64,000 nucleotides of DNA from Zhongshania sp. R06B22 (GTDB taxonomy: Bacteria; Pseudomonadota; Gammaproteobacteria; Pseudomonadales; Spongiibacteraceae). The stretch is from contig NZ_JBFRYB010000001.1 of assembly GCF_040892595.1 (NCBI RefSeq), positions 930,001-994,000 on the forward strand, read 5' to 3'. The notes beneath the pieces were generated by a model. The model was not told the origin of the DNA, did no database searches, and saw nothing but the letters and a program-made list of their open reading frames with translations. Positions 25,758 to 33,856 of the stretch are shown one piece after another (within the stretch, counting starts at the first letter, position 1; every line of letters begins with the position of its first letter). A program made the translations under genes and the position numbers.

Positions 25758-26732
25758 ATGTTAAAAGCACAGTACAAGGTACGCGGGAAAATTCCCCAAG
25801 ACGTCATTGAAGCGGTTGAATTTGAGGTGCCCGAGCTGGCAGAAGATGAGGCTTTGGTGGAATTGATCGCGTCACCGATCAACCCGTCTGACGTGCTTAC
25901 CTTAACGGGTGACTACGGTATATTGCCGCCCCTGCCGGCCATTGGTGGCAATGAAGGTGTGGGTAAAATCGTCAAGCTCGGCGGCAAAGGTCCTGCACTT
26001 GGACAAACCGTGATGTTGCCCGTAGGTATAGGTACTTGGTCTACGCACATGGTGTGCAAAACAGCGCAGCTTATTCCGGTTCCTAATGAAGCGGATCCAA
26101 AGCAATTGGCGATGATGACCATCAACCCGCCAACCGCGCTTCTGATGCTCGAAGAGTTTGTTGATTTAAAGCCTGGCGACTGGGTGATTCAAAACGCCGC
26201 TAACTCTGGTGTGGGCAGCTACCTAATCCAGCTGGCCAAGATTAAAGGTTTGAAGACCATCAATGTGGTGCGCCGCGAGTCCGCTGTTGAAGGCGTTAAA
26301 GCCCTGGGTGCAGATGTCGTCCTAGTTGACGGTCCCAAGTTAGCGAAAGAAGTGGCCAGCGCCACTGGTGATAATCTGCCCAAGTTAGCCATTGATGCCA
26401 TAGGTGGCGCTGCTACCGACAGATTGGCTGCCTCGGTTGCGATGGGCGGTACGCTGGTCAATTACGGTTTAATGAGCGGTGAGCCCTGTCAGGTTTCGGC
26501 AACATCCTTTGTATTCCGCGATGTGACCCTAAAAGGCTTCTGGTTGGCCCGCTGGTTCCGCAATGCTACGCCAGAAAAGCAAATGGCGGTGTTTGGCCAA
26601 ATTACCAAGTACATTGTAGAGGGCAAGCTGCAAACTAAAATACATGCTGAATATCCGGTGAGTGAAATTAAACATGCTGTTGCCGCGGCGGCCGAGGGTG
26701 GCCGAGATGGGAAAATATTAGTGACTGGCTGA
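25758..26732 (+). CDS. Medium-chain reductase, MECR-like
   Basis: A 324-residue protein of the zinc-independent medium-chain dehydrogenase branch, close to trans-2-enoyl-thioester reductase (MECR/ETR): ASPINPSDVLTLTGDYG, GNEGVGKIVKLGGK, INPPTALLML, and the NADPH site NAANSGVGSYLIQLAK. It lacks the zinc-binding cysteines of alcohol dehydrogenases. Such enzymes reduce the double bond of enoyl-CoA/ACP. A GTAAGGAGC ribosome site precedes the start. It is the last gene of the operon controlled by the OhrR-like regulator and is followed by a strong terminator. It could reduce reactive enoyl products of lipid peroxidation (inference). Confidence 0.88.
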   Translation: MLKAQYKVRGKIPQDVIEAVEFEVPELAEDEALVELIASPINPSDVLTLTGDYGILPPLPAIGGNEGVGKIVKLGGKGPALGQTVMLPVGIGTWSTHMVCKTAQLIPVPNEADPKQLAMMTINPPTALLMLEEFVDLKPGDWVIQNAANSGVGSYLIQLAKIKGLKTINVVRRESAVEGVKALGADVVLVDGPKLAKEVASATGDNLPKLAIDAIGGAATDRLAASVAMGGTLVNYGLMSGEPCQVSATSFVFRDVTLKGFWLARWFRNATPEKQMAVFGQITKYIVEGKLQTKIHAEYPVSEIKHAVAAAAEGGRDGKILVTG

Positions 26733-26748
26733 TGTTTAGCGAGTGAAG

Positions 26749-26784
26749 AAAAGGGCGAGCTGTACTCAGTTCGCCCTTTTTTTT
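26749..26784 (+). terminator. Intrinsic terminator after the redox operon
   Basis: AAGGGCGA and TCGCCCTT pair around a loop of about 12 bases and are followed by at least six T residues. It ends the DUF1499 / oxidoreductase / reductase transcript before the sulfatase gene. Confidence 0.88.
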
Positions 26785-26866
26785 GCTTAACTGGGCGGGC
26801 TATCAATCAGCTAAGGGATTGGATATATTGGCATATGCTAAGTCAATTCTTTTGATGAGAGTCGCA

Positions 26867-28669
26867 ATGAGTATCCATTCTAAAAATAATAAGATGAATA
26901 ACAGGCTGTGTTTGTCGGTATTTGCCATCGCGCTGTTTGGCCTGCTGCTAGCGACTACCCCGGTACTTGCGCAGACCTCACCGAATATTGTGGTGATTCT
27001 TGTTGATGATGCCGGCTTGATGGACTTTGAGCCCTTTGGCGGTGAAGCGCGTATGCCTAGCATTCAACGCTTGGCAGACCAGGGTGTTCGTTTTAGTAAC
27101 TACCGAACATCGCCGCTTTGCGCACCGTCGCGCGCCATGTTGCTAACGGGTGTTGATAATCATCTTAACGGCGTGGCGACAATCCCCGAAGTCATACCCA
27201 AAGAACATGAAGGTAAACCCGGTTACTCGCTAGCCCTTGAGCCGGGTGTAAAAACCATTGCGGATCATTTGCGGGCGGCGGGCTACCGAACGTATATGAC
27301 GGGCAAATGGCATATGGGGCGGCGAGTTCAAGACTTGCCCGTGAGTCACGGCTTTGACCGCTCCTTTGCTTTAGATGCCTCTGGTGCAGATAACTGGGAA
27401 CAAAAACCGTATATGCCGTATTACACCACGGCGCCCTGGTATGAAGATGATCAGCCCGCCACCTTGCCAGAAGACTTTTACTCCTCCGCTTTTATCGTCA
27501 ATAAAATGATCGACTATATTGATGCCGACAACAATACCGCAGATAAAAGCGCGCAACCCTTCTTTGCCTATTTAGCCTTTCAAGCCATTCATATTCCCAT
27601 TCAAGCGCCAAGAGAATTCACCGAACACTACGACGGTGTTTACGATCAGGGTTGGCATGTATTGCGCGAGCAGCGTTGGCAAAAAGCCAAACAGCTTGGC
27701 CTCATTCCCGCTGATGCCGCCTTGGCCGCGATGCCAGAAGGGCTGCGCGATTGGCAAAAGCTCAGTGATGAAGAGCGGCGTTTTTATACTAAAGCCATGG
27801 CAGTCAATGCCGGTATGCTCGAAGCCATGGATCATCATATCGGCCGCCTTATCAACTGGCTTGAGCAGAGCGGCCAATTGGAAAATACACTCTTCGTAGT
27901 AACGTCTGACAACGGCCCCGAGTTTAACGATATTGTTAATACCGCAGGCATAGGATTGTGGAAAGTAGTCAGTGGCTACAATAGCGATATTGATACCATG
28001 GGTGAAAAGGGCAGCTTGGCTTCCATAGGCCCAGAGTGGGCATCCGCGGCGGCATCGCCTAATAAAATGTTTAAATTTTATAGCAGTGATGGCGGTATTC
28101 GGGTTCCCCTAATTATTGCAGGACCGACGATACCCCAAGGCACAATGCAATCGTCGCTGGCTATGGTCACCGATATCACACCAACCATATTGGACTATCT
28201 CGGTCTGCCTGCATCGCTAAGCGAAAACGATATTGGCATCACCGGTCGCAGCTTAAAGCCGGTGCTAAACGGTAGTCGCGAGCAGACCTATGGGCCCAGC
28301 GAAGCCGTCGGGCTGGAAGTGGCGGGTAATGCCGCGCTATTTAAAGGCCAGTATAAATTGGCGCGCAATCTGCCTCCCCACGGCGATGGTATTTGGCGCC
28401 TGTACAATCTCCATAAAGATCCCGGTGAAACCAGTGATCTAGCCGAAGCCGAGCCTGTGGTCTTCAGCACCATGCTCGCCGACTACCAGCAGTACGCAGC
28501 GACGCACGGCGTGCAGAGCATGCCCGAAGGCTATGACGCCCTTGAACAAATTAAACGCAACACCTATAAAAAACTCTTTAGCGCCTATTACTTCTACATA
28601 ATTCCGCCACCGCTGTTATTGCTGGCAGTGTTGGTTTGGCTAATCAAGCGTCGGCGGCGAGGGCAATAG
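26867..28669 (+). CDS. Arylsulfatase with C-terminal membrane anchor
   Basis: A 600-residue type I sulfatase. It has a signal peptide (cleavage near VLAQ), metal motif VVILVDDAG, and the modification site CAPSR with Cys85, which a formylglycine-generating enzyme would convert. GKWHMGR and the later TSDNGPEFND metal ligands follow. The C-terminus carries a membrane helix (PPPLLLLAVLVWLIK) followed by a basic RRRRGQ tail, an uncommon addition that would anchor the enzyme in the inner membrane facing out. ATG 26867 is chosen; upstream in-frame starts run into the terminator. The sulfate ester is unknown, and no formylglycine enzyme gene is visible here. Confidence 0.92.
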   Translation: MSIHSKNNKMNNRLCLSVFAIALFGLLLATTPVLAQTSPNIVVILVDDAGLMDFEPFGGEARMPSIQRLADQGVRFSNYRTSPLCAPSRAMLLTGVDNHLNGVATIPEVIPKEHEGKPGYSLALEPGVKTIADHLRAAGYRTYMTGKWHMGRRVQDLPVSHGFDRSFALDASGADNWEQKPYMPYYTTAPWYEDDQPATLPEDFYSSAFIVNKMIDYIDADNNTADKSAQPFFAYLAFQAIHIPIQAPREFTEHYDGVYDQGWHVLREQRWQKAKQLGLIPADAALAAMPEGLRDWQKLSDEERRFYTKAMAVNAGMLEAMDHHIGRLINWLEQSGQLENTLFVVTSDNGPEFNDIVNTAGIGLWKVVSGYNSDIDTMGEKGSLASIGPEWASAAASPNKMFKFYSSDGGIRVPLIIAGPTIPQGTMQSSLAMVTDITPTILDYLGLPASLSENDIGITGRSLKPVLNGSREQTYGPSEAVGLEVAGNAALFKGQYKLARNLPPHGDGIWRLYNLHKDPGETSDLAEAEPVVFSTMLADYQQYAATHGVQSMPEGYDALEQIKRNTYKKLFSAYYFYIIPPPLLLLAVLVWLIKRRRRGQ

Positions 28670-28670
28670 C

Positions 28671-29990
28671 GTGGCTGCTGATATTACCAACCGCAATGCT
28701 GTTGCCAGCGGATACTACAATAGTCCCTGGTCTTGTGAAGATGGCGGCCCTGAGCGCTTGCAAATGCCAACCGCCACTAAAGGCCTAAATATTCTAGCGA
28801 CAGATAGGGTGAAGCTGGTGAGCCGGCGGCTGCTAATAGGTAATATGGTGCTGTTGCGAGACCCCGGCGAAGTGTATCTCATGCACCATGATACTCTGCG
28901 AAGAGGCCTGGGATTTGACTGCCACTCTTACATTGAAAAAATTGACCCGCAAACATTGGTACCCCTTAAAAAGTCTCCCAAGCTTGCCGGCGGTCCATTT
29001 TGGCCGGGTGGCTTTGCCATTCATCGCAACGGCGATCTCTATGTGACATTTGGCCGTTACATGCATCGCTTGAACCCAGACTGCGAATGCATCAATAGCT
29101 TAAAGCTGCCGCAAAACTTACCGTATAACTCCCACGTAATATTGGATGGCGGCTATCTCGTCACCAAACCGATTGCCGAGGACGGCCAAACACAATTACT
29201 ACTCATTGATCCCGATACCCTGACTATCAGTCATGCCATCGAGATGCCAGAGCCGTCAATCTCGAGGTTAAGCGCGGTGGGGAACACCGTGTATGTCACG
29301 GGTGTTACCACCATTTATCGGTATCATTTTAATGCTGCCGGTAAAACATTAGAGCGCGATAGCGACTGGGCGTTTAACTATATCGACAATGCCCTCCAAA
29401 ATCCGGGGCAAAGCTATGGCTGGGACCCCGTCATTGATCAGCACAATATTTGGTTTATGGACAACGGCAAGCATACCGCCAATAAAGCACTATCGATGCT
29501 AAATGAGGGTGTGGCGACAAGCCCCAATAATATTATCCGTGTCAGTGTTAGTGACAGCAGTGATTTTAGTATTACGCCTATTAGCGGCATGAGTGGGGGA
29601 AGCATCAGCAATCCGCCACTGTACTGTAGCCAGCGTCGTATTTTAGTGGCCTACGACTCGGCCAATGCATTTGTAAAGGCGTGGCGGCATGATCTTAAAA
29701 CTAATGAGCTAACAGCCTTATGGCAACGTGACGACTTTGGTATGGCTGGTCACGGGCTCTATTTTGCAGATACCGGTGAATTGGTCACCGAAGACTATCG
29801 CAGCCTAAAAACCTGGCGAGGTCTGAAAAACGGCGAAGAAAACGTCATTCTCGATATTGAAACCGGCGAGGAAAAAGCCCGTTTTGCGATGAATAATTAC
29901 GTGCAGTCTTTTTGTTTCTCCGCGCCCGGTTTTGCGCGTGATTATTACTGGCTAGGCTTAGACAAGCTGACCCATGTGACTTTTGATTAA
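28671..29990 (+). CDS. Propeller-like protein paired with sulfatase
   Basis: A 439-residue protein starting at GTG one base after the sulfatase stop, so coupled to it. It has no signal peptide. Repeated strand-rich segments ending in aromatic/acidic turns (GGFAIHRNGDLYVTFG, NTVYVTGVTTIYRYHF, DQHNIWFMDNGKH) suggest a beta-propeller of about six blades. I do not recognise a specific family. The tight coupling suggests a shared pathway, but an intracellular partner for an exported sulfatase is puzzling. Confidence 0.6.
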   Translation: MAADITNRNAVASGYYNSPWSCEDGGPERLQMPTATKGLNILATDRVKLVSRRLLIGNMVLLRDPGEVYLMHHDTLRRGLGFDCHSYIEKIDPQTLVPLKKSPKLAGGPFWPGGFAIHRNGDLYVTFGRYMHRLNPDCECINSLKLPQNLPYNSHVILDGGYLVTKPIAEDGQTQLLLIDPDTLTISHAIEMPEPSISRLSAVGNTVYVTGVTTIYRYHFNAAGKTLERDSDWAFNYIDNALQNPGQSYGWDPVIDQHNIWFMDNGKHTANKALSMLNEGVATSPNNIIRVSVSDSSDFSITPISGMSGGSISNPPLYCSQRRILVAYDSANAFVKAWRHDLKTNELTALWQRDDFGMAGHGLYFADTGELVTEDYRSLKTWRGLKNGEENVILDIETGEEKARFAMNNYVQSFCFSAPGFARDYYWLGLDKLTHVTFD

Positions 29991-30614
29991 ATTCTGCTGC
30001 GGCCTATCATAAAAGCCTTGTCCTCTCCCTTCGCACTGACGTCGCTTGGCCACACGGTTGGCGCTATAAAACCGTCTGCTGCAAGTAGCCCTTCAGCTGT
30101 CACATTACGATAAGGTAATCTTGGCTCTTAACGATACGTTTGGGGTCGGCCGCTGCCAAGATGAGGCGCCTGAGGACTAACCCCACAACGGCGACCCTGA
30201 TAGCCTAGCGTCTTACTTATGATCATCTATTAATAATAAGTGTTTAAGTAGCGCGCCGTTTTTTCGGCGGTCTTGGTGCTGTACTCTTTCTTCACGATAA
30301 TTACTTAACGCCTGTAAATATGTTTAGAATAGGGTTTGGCTGATATATAGCCGCTGATGTTCAAACTAGGTTTATGATTGAGCCCTTAAAGTGTCGCGAG
30401 TCACCGGCTGGTCTCAAAATGCCCAAGCACTTCGCGTAGCTAAGCGCGCTGCTTAGGCATTGCAGCACTAAGATGCTGAATAAAGAACAGTGGCTAAATA
30501 CTGTTCCCAAATACCAAGGCGAAACGGCGTAGCTGCCGATGACCCGCGCTCTAGGGGGCGGTTTGTGTCGCAATATTTGACGTGATTTTCTGTGATCGAC
30601 TAGTGGAGTTTAGA
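29991..30614. other. 624-base gap, no gene; contains imperfect palindrome
   Basis: No coding stretch with family support or usable ribosome site was found on either strand. An imperfect palindrome at 30418-30461 has 12-bp arms (AATGCCCAAGCA and TGCTTAGGCATT, one mismatch) with a further CGCG/CGCG match inside. A second small hairpin, CGCCG TTTTTT CGGCG, lies near 30256-30275. A 19-residue reading beginning MLNKEQWLNTVPKYQGETA at about 30473 has no family match. The gap may hold a decayed gene or a small RNA. Confidence 0.45.
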
Positions 30615-31850
30615 ATGAGTAAGTTTTTTAGAACCTTATTGCAGCGCACCTACTTAGCGTTGATTACGATTCCTTTTAAATTGATGCCATCGCTGGCCTA
30701 TATGGCGTTTACTGGCCAAGGCAGCACCGCGCAACTGTGTCGTCACATTGCGCGCCAGGGCATTCGTAGAGTGTTAGTGGTCAGTGATAAGCCCCTAGTG
30801 AACTTGGGTATTGTTGCCCGGGCGGTGGATGTCCTTACCGAAGAAGGGGTTAGCTGCACAATTTATGACGGCACCTTGCCTGACCCAACCTTTGCCATGG
30901 TCGATGACGGATTAGCACTGCAGGCGCAATACAATTGCGACGCGGTACTGGCGATTGGCGGTGGTTCATCTATTGACTGCGCTAAAACCATTGCATCGGC
31001 AGCAACCAACGGCAGAGATGCCACTAAACTGGTTGGCTATTTCAAAGTTAAGAAAGCTCCTTTGCCACTTTTTGCTTTACCAACAACCTCAGGCACTGGC
31101 TCAGAGGCGACTATTGCTGCGGTTATCTCTGATCACCACAGCCATGAGAAATTCTTTATTGCCGACGCCAAAATGCTGCCAGACGCGGTTGCCCTAGATG
31201 CCGATTTACTACTCGGTATGCCCGCGCCGATTACCGCCGCAACAGGAATGGATGCCTTAACCCACGCAATCGAAACGTACATTAGCCTGTGGGGTACAGA
31301 CAGCAGTGACGCCCATGGTTACGCCGCTGTAAAAATGATTTTTGAATATTTGCCCCGCGCTTATAAAGACGGTAACGATGCGGTAGCTAGAGAGCAAATG
31401 TCGATTGCCGCCTACTATGCCGGCATGGCAATTAACGATGCTGGCGTGGGTAATGTGCACGCTATTGCTCACCAGTTGGGGCGTCACTATGGCACGCCTC
31501 ACGGCTTAGCTAATGCTTTGGTCATGCCAGAAGTTCTGCGCTTTATGGCCAAGACGTCGCAACAGCCACTGGCTAAACTAGGACGACTTATTGAAGTCGC
31601 CACTAGCAGCGATAGCGATCTGCAAGCAGCTGAAAAATTCATTGATGCCGTTGCAGATTTAAATAAACGCCTAGGTGTGCCCGATCAACTGGATCGTTTA
31701 AAGGAAGCGGATATTCCAGAAATTGCCATCGCAGCAGTAAAAGAATGCTCAGGCTACCCGGTCCCTATTTTGATGAGCCGTGACGATTGCCAAGCTATCT
31801 TACGTACTCTGCTAAGCAGCCCAGAAGGTGCACCAGTGCTAGCCTCATGA
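30615..31850 (+). CDS. Iron-containing alcohol dehydrogenase
   Basis: A 411-residue group III dehydrogenase with the NAD-binding IGGGSSIDCAKTIA, the TTSGTGSEAT motif, and iron ligands in MDALTHAIETYIS and then GNVHAIAHQLGRHYGTPHG (shown in part). The N-terminus carries a short basic stretch and a hydrophobic segment (YLALITIPFKLM) before the usual start of the fold, a possible membrane contact. ATG 30615 is chosen because TGGAG lies 6-10 bases before it. It is transcribed alone and ends at a perfect terminator. A related enzyme begins at the left edge of the window. Confidence 0.93.
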   Translation: MSKFFRTLLQRTYLALITIPFKLMPSLAYMAFTGQGSTAQLCRHIARQGIRRVLVVSDKPLVNLGIVARAVDVLTEEGVSCTIYDGTLPDPTFAMVDDGLALQAQYNCDAVLAIGGGSSIDCAKTIASAATNGRDATKLVGYFKVKKAPLPLFALPTTSGTGSEATIAAVISDHHSHEKFFIADAKMLPDAVALDADLLLGMPAPITAATGMDALTHAIETYISLWGTDSSDAHGYAAVKMIFEYLPRAYKDGNDAVAREQMSIAAYYAGMAINDAGVGNVHAIAHQLGRHYGTPHGLANALVMPEVLRFMAKTSQQPLAKLGRLIEVATSSDSDLQAAEKFIDAVADLNKRLGVPDQLDRLKEADIPEIAIAAVKECSGYPVPILMSRDDCQAILRTLLSSPEGAPVLAS

Positions 31851-31874
31851 TTGAGTAGCGATTTCGCGCAAGCA

Positions 31875-31907
31875 TAAAAAAAGCCGGCAATTGCCGGCTT
31901 TTTTTAT
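31875..31907 (+). terminator. Intrinsic terminator after iron alcohol dehydrogenase
   Basis: The palindrome AAGCCGGCAATTGCCGGCTT, with A residues ahead and T residues behind, could end transcripts from either side. The next 230 bases show no gene, only AT-rich possible promoter sequence (TTATAATAAAG) before the DUF4124 gene. Confidence 0.92.
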
Positions 31908-32140
31908 GAGCGAATGCTTATAGTTGCGTTAGTTTAGGCGGTCTTGCTAGGGCAAGGTAGGCAAATAGGGTCATGCAGCGGGGAGTGAGTCTTGATTTTC
32001 CGTAGCAGATGATTAACTCTCTCAATACAGAGGCGGCCCGCTCAGGTATGGCGAGCTAATTTATAATAAAGATTTAGTTAGTTGAGCATGTGGAAGATAT
32101 TCTCCACTCATCTAATCCTTGTCGGTTTCAGGGATGAAAT

Positions 32141-32566
32141 ATGCAGATTGTTAGGTTTGCGTTTGCGATAGTTGCTATTTGTCTTGGTTCGGCGGTATCG
32201 GCAGAAGTCTATCAATGGACAGATTCAAATGGCCGCGTTCAATACTCGGACGTGAAGCCTAGCGATGGCACGCCATATAAGTCACGGCATGAGTTTGACT
32301 TGCCCTACCTTCATCGCGCCGATCCAGTAAAACCTCAGCGGTATTCCCCGCCCACAAAACCCAAAACATCTAGGCCGCAAGCAACAATGATTGAGCGACA
32401 ACGTATTGGGCGCTCTAGGGATGATTCTTACCCGTGCAAAGGGTATTTGGAAGCATTGGAGCAAATACAAGACAGGATGCGTCGAGGTTACAATGTGCGC
32501 CAGAGCAATTACTATCGTGAGAAAAAACGTGATATCTCAGACCGCTACTACAAAGAGTGCCGCTAG
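32141..32566 (+). CDS. DUF4124 secreted protein
   Basis: A 141-residue exported protein with a signal peptide ending at SAVSA, followed directly by the DUF4124 core EVYQWTDSNGRVQYSD. The rest is basic and Tyr/Arg-rich (DRMRRGYNVRQSNYYREKK) with two cysteines (in YPCKGY and KECR) likely to form a disulfide. The function of the family is unknown. It ends 14 bases before the NYN-LOTUS gene on the same strand, so they may share a transcript. Confidence 0.85.
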   Translation: MQIVRFAFAIVAICLGSAVSAEVYQWTDSNGRVQYSDVKPSDGTPYKSRHEFDLPYLHRADPVKPQRYSPPTKPKTSRPQATMIERQRIGRSRDDSYPCKGYLEALEQIQDRMRRGYNVRQSNYYREKKRDISDRYYKECR

Positions 32567-32580
32567 GGCCAAGGAGTTAC

Positions 32581-33309
32581 ATGCCAGAGCATAAAAGAAT
32601 AGCGCTTCTTATCGATTGCGATAACGTAAGCCATAATTCTATTGAAGGTGTGCTAAAAGAATTGGCCAAGTATGGGATGGTTAATGTTCGCCATGCTCAT
32701 GGAGATTGGAATAATCCATCCTTATCTGGTTGGATTGAGCGACTGCATCCACATGCAATAAGACCAATGCAGCAGTTTGCTTATACGAAAGGGAAGAATG
32801 CAACCGATTCAGCGATGATCATTGACGCCATGGATCTTCTATACAGTAACAATGTTGATGCATTTGCTCTAATGACGAGCGATAGTGACTTTACTCCTCT
32901 GGTGCTTCGGATTCTTGAGAGCGGTTTACCCGTATACGGATTTGGTGAAAAGAAGACACCGAAGCCCTTTGTCGACGCATGCTCCCCGTTTATATACACA
33001 GAAAATCTTGTCACCGAAGACGACGAAAAGTCGATTAGCGGCTCTAATGTTGAGAAGCACGATAGAACTAAACTAAGGTCTAATACCTCGCTAGTTAAGT
33101 TACTCAGAACCGCGGTTGAACAGTCATCAGAAGATGATCATTGGGCGCACATGAGTAGAGTTGGCCACTACATATCAAATAATAGTTCATTTTCTGCAAT
33201 AAATTATGGTTACACAAAGCTTGGCGACTTAATTCGGGCAACAGAGTTGTTTGAGGTTCAAATGCGAAACAATGGTTCTGCCATGTATATCAAAGACGCT
33301 CGGAAATAA
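32581..33309 (+). CDS. NYN-LOTUS (LabA-like) RNA-associated protein
   Basis: A 242-residue protein with two domains. Residues about 8-150 form a NYN/PIN-like nuclease domain: IALLIDCDNVS with the first acidic pair, then KGKNATDSAMIIDAMDLL and LMTSDSDFTPLV with the remaining acidic residues of a metal site. Residues about 165-235 match an OST-HTH/LOTUS domain ending LGDLIRATELFEVQ. This pairing is known in many bacteria and is suspected to cut or bind RNA, though targets are poorly known. ATG 32581 follows an AAGGAG site. It lies next to the tmRNA gene, but on the opposite strand. Confidence 0.88.
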   Translation: MPEHKRIALLIDCDNVSHNSIEGVLKELAKYGMVNVRHAHGDWNNPSLSGWIERLHPHAIRPMQQFAYTKGKNATDSAMIIDAMDLLYSNNVDAFALMTSDSDFTPLVLRILESGLPVYGFGEKKTPKPFVDACSPFIYTENLVTEDDEKSISGSNVEKHDRTKLRSNTSLVKLLRTAVEQSSEDDHWAHMSRVGHYISNNSSFSAINYGYTKLGDLIRATELFEVQMRNNGSAMYIKDARK

Positions 33310-33405
33310 ATTTATCACGGGTGTGGGCAGTTGGATTTTGGCTTTGCTTAACGCCTCTAGTAATTGGCTTGTTATTAGCGAGGCATAACTCAGATTGGGG
33401 GCAAT

Positions 33406-33437
33406 AAAAAACCCCAGCCCTTTCAGGCTGGGGTTTG
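33406..33437 (-). terminator. Intrinsic terminator of ssrA
   Basis: Read on the minus strand, CCCCAGCC and GGCTGGGG pair around TGAAA-type loop sequence, followed by a T run. It lies just past the tmRNA 3' end. Confidence 0.9.
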
Positions 33438-33442
33438 ATACT

Positions 33443-33804
33443 TGGTGGAGCCGGCGGGAATTGAACCCGCGTCCGTCAGTCCGCCACTCAGGGCTCTTCA
33501 CATGCTTGGTTTCCGTCAATTAATTTAACCGCAAACAGCCCGACGGGCAGGACGTTATTGGCGATTCCGATAAGTGTTTCGCGGCTCGGTCTCAGACATA
33601 CCTTACTCGCTAGCTTGTTCTATATGACAGTCGCGTCCCATTTACAAGCATCTGGTAGCGACCGCTAACCGGGGTTTAAGCGGCTAGAGCGTAGTTGTCG
33701 TCGTTGGCAACTATTAGGTTTACAGCTTTGGATTTACGTGATTGGCTGTCATCACGGCATGCACCACAGAGCGTTGTAACCGGCGTCGAATCCAAATCGG
33801 CCCC
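33443..33804 (-). ncRNA. ssrA: tmRNA
   Basis: The minus strand runs from GGGGCCGATTTGGATTCGACG (5' end, shown in part) to a 3' tRNA-like half ending in GGCTCCACCA, 362 bases. The reading frame for the tag lies at 33676-33708: ANDDNYALAA followed by TAA, close to the enterobacterial tag. tmRNA with SmpB rescues stalled ribosomes and tags the peptide for ClpXP. A TACACT -10 box lies ten bases upstream (33814-33819), overlapping the end of the ppx region. smpB lies 5 kb away at 38829. Confidence 0.97.
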
Positions 33805-33856
33805 AGACCGGTAAGTGTAACGCTTTGCGTTGCCTGCGGCCAGTGTGTTGCCGCGC

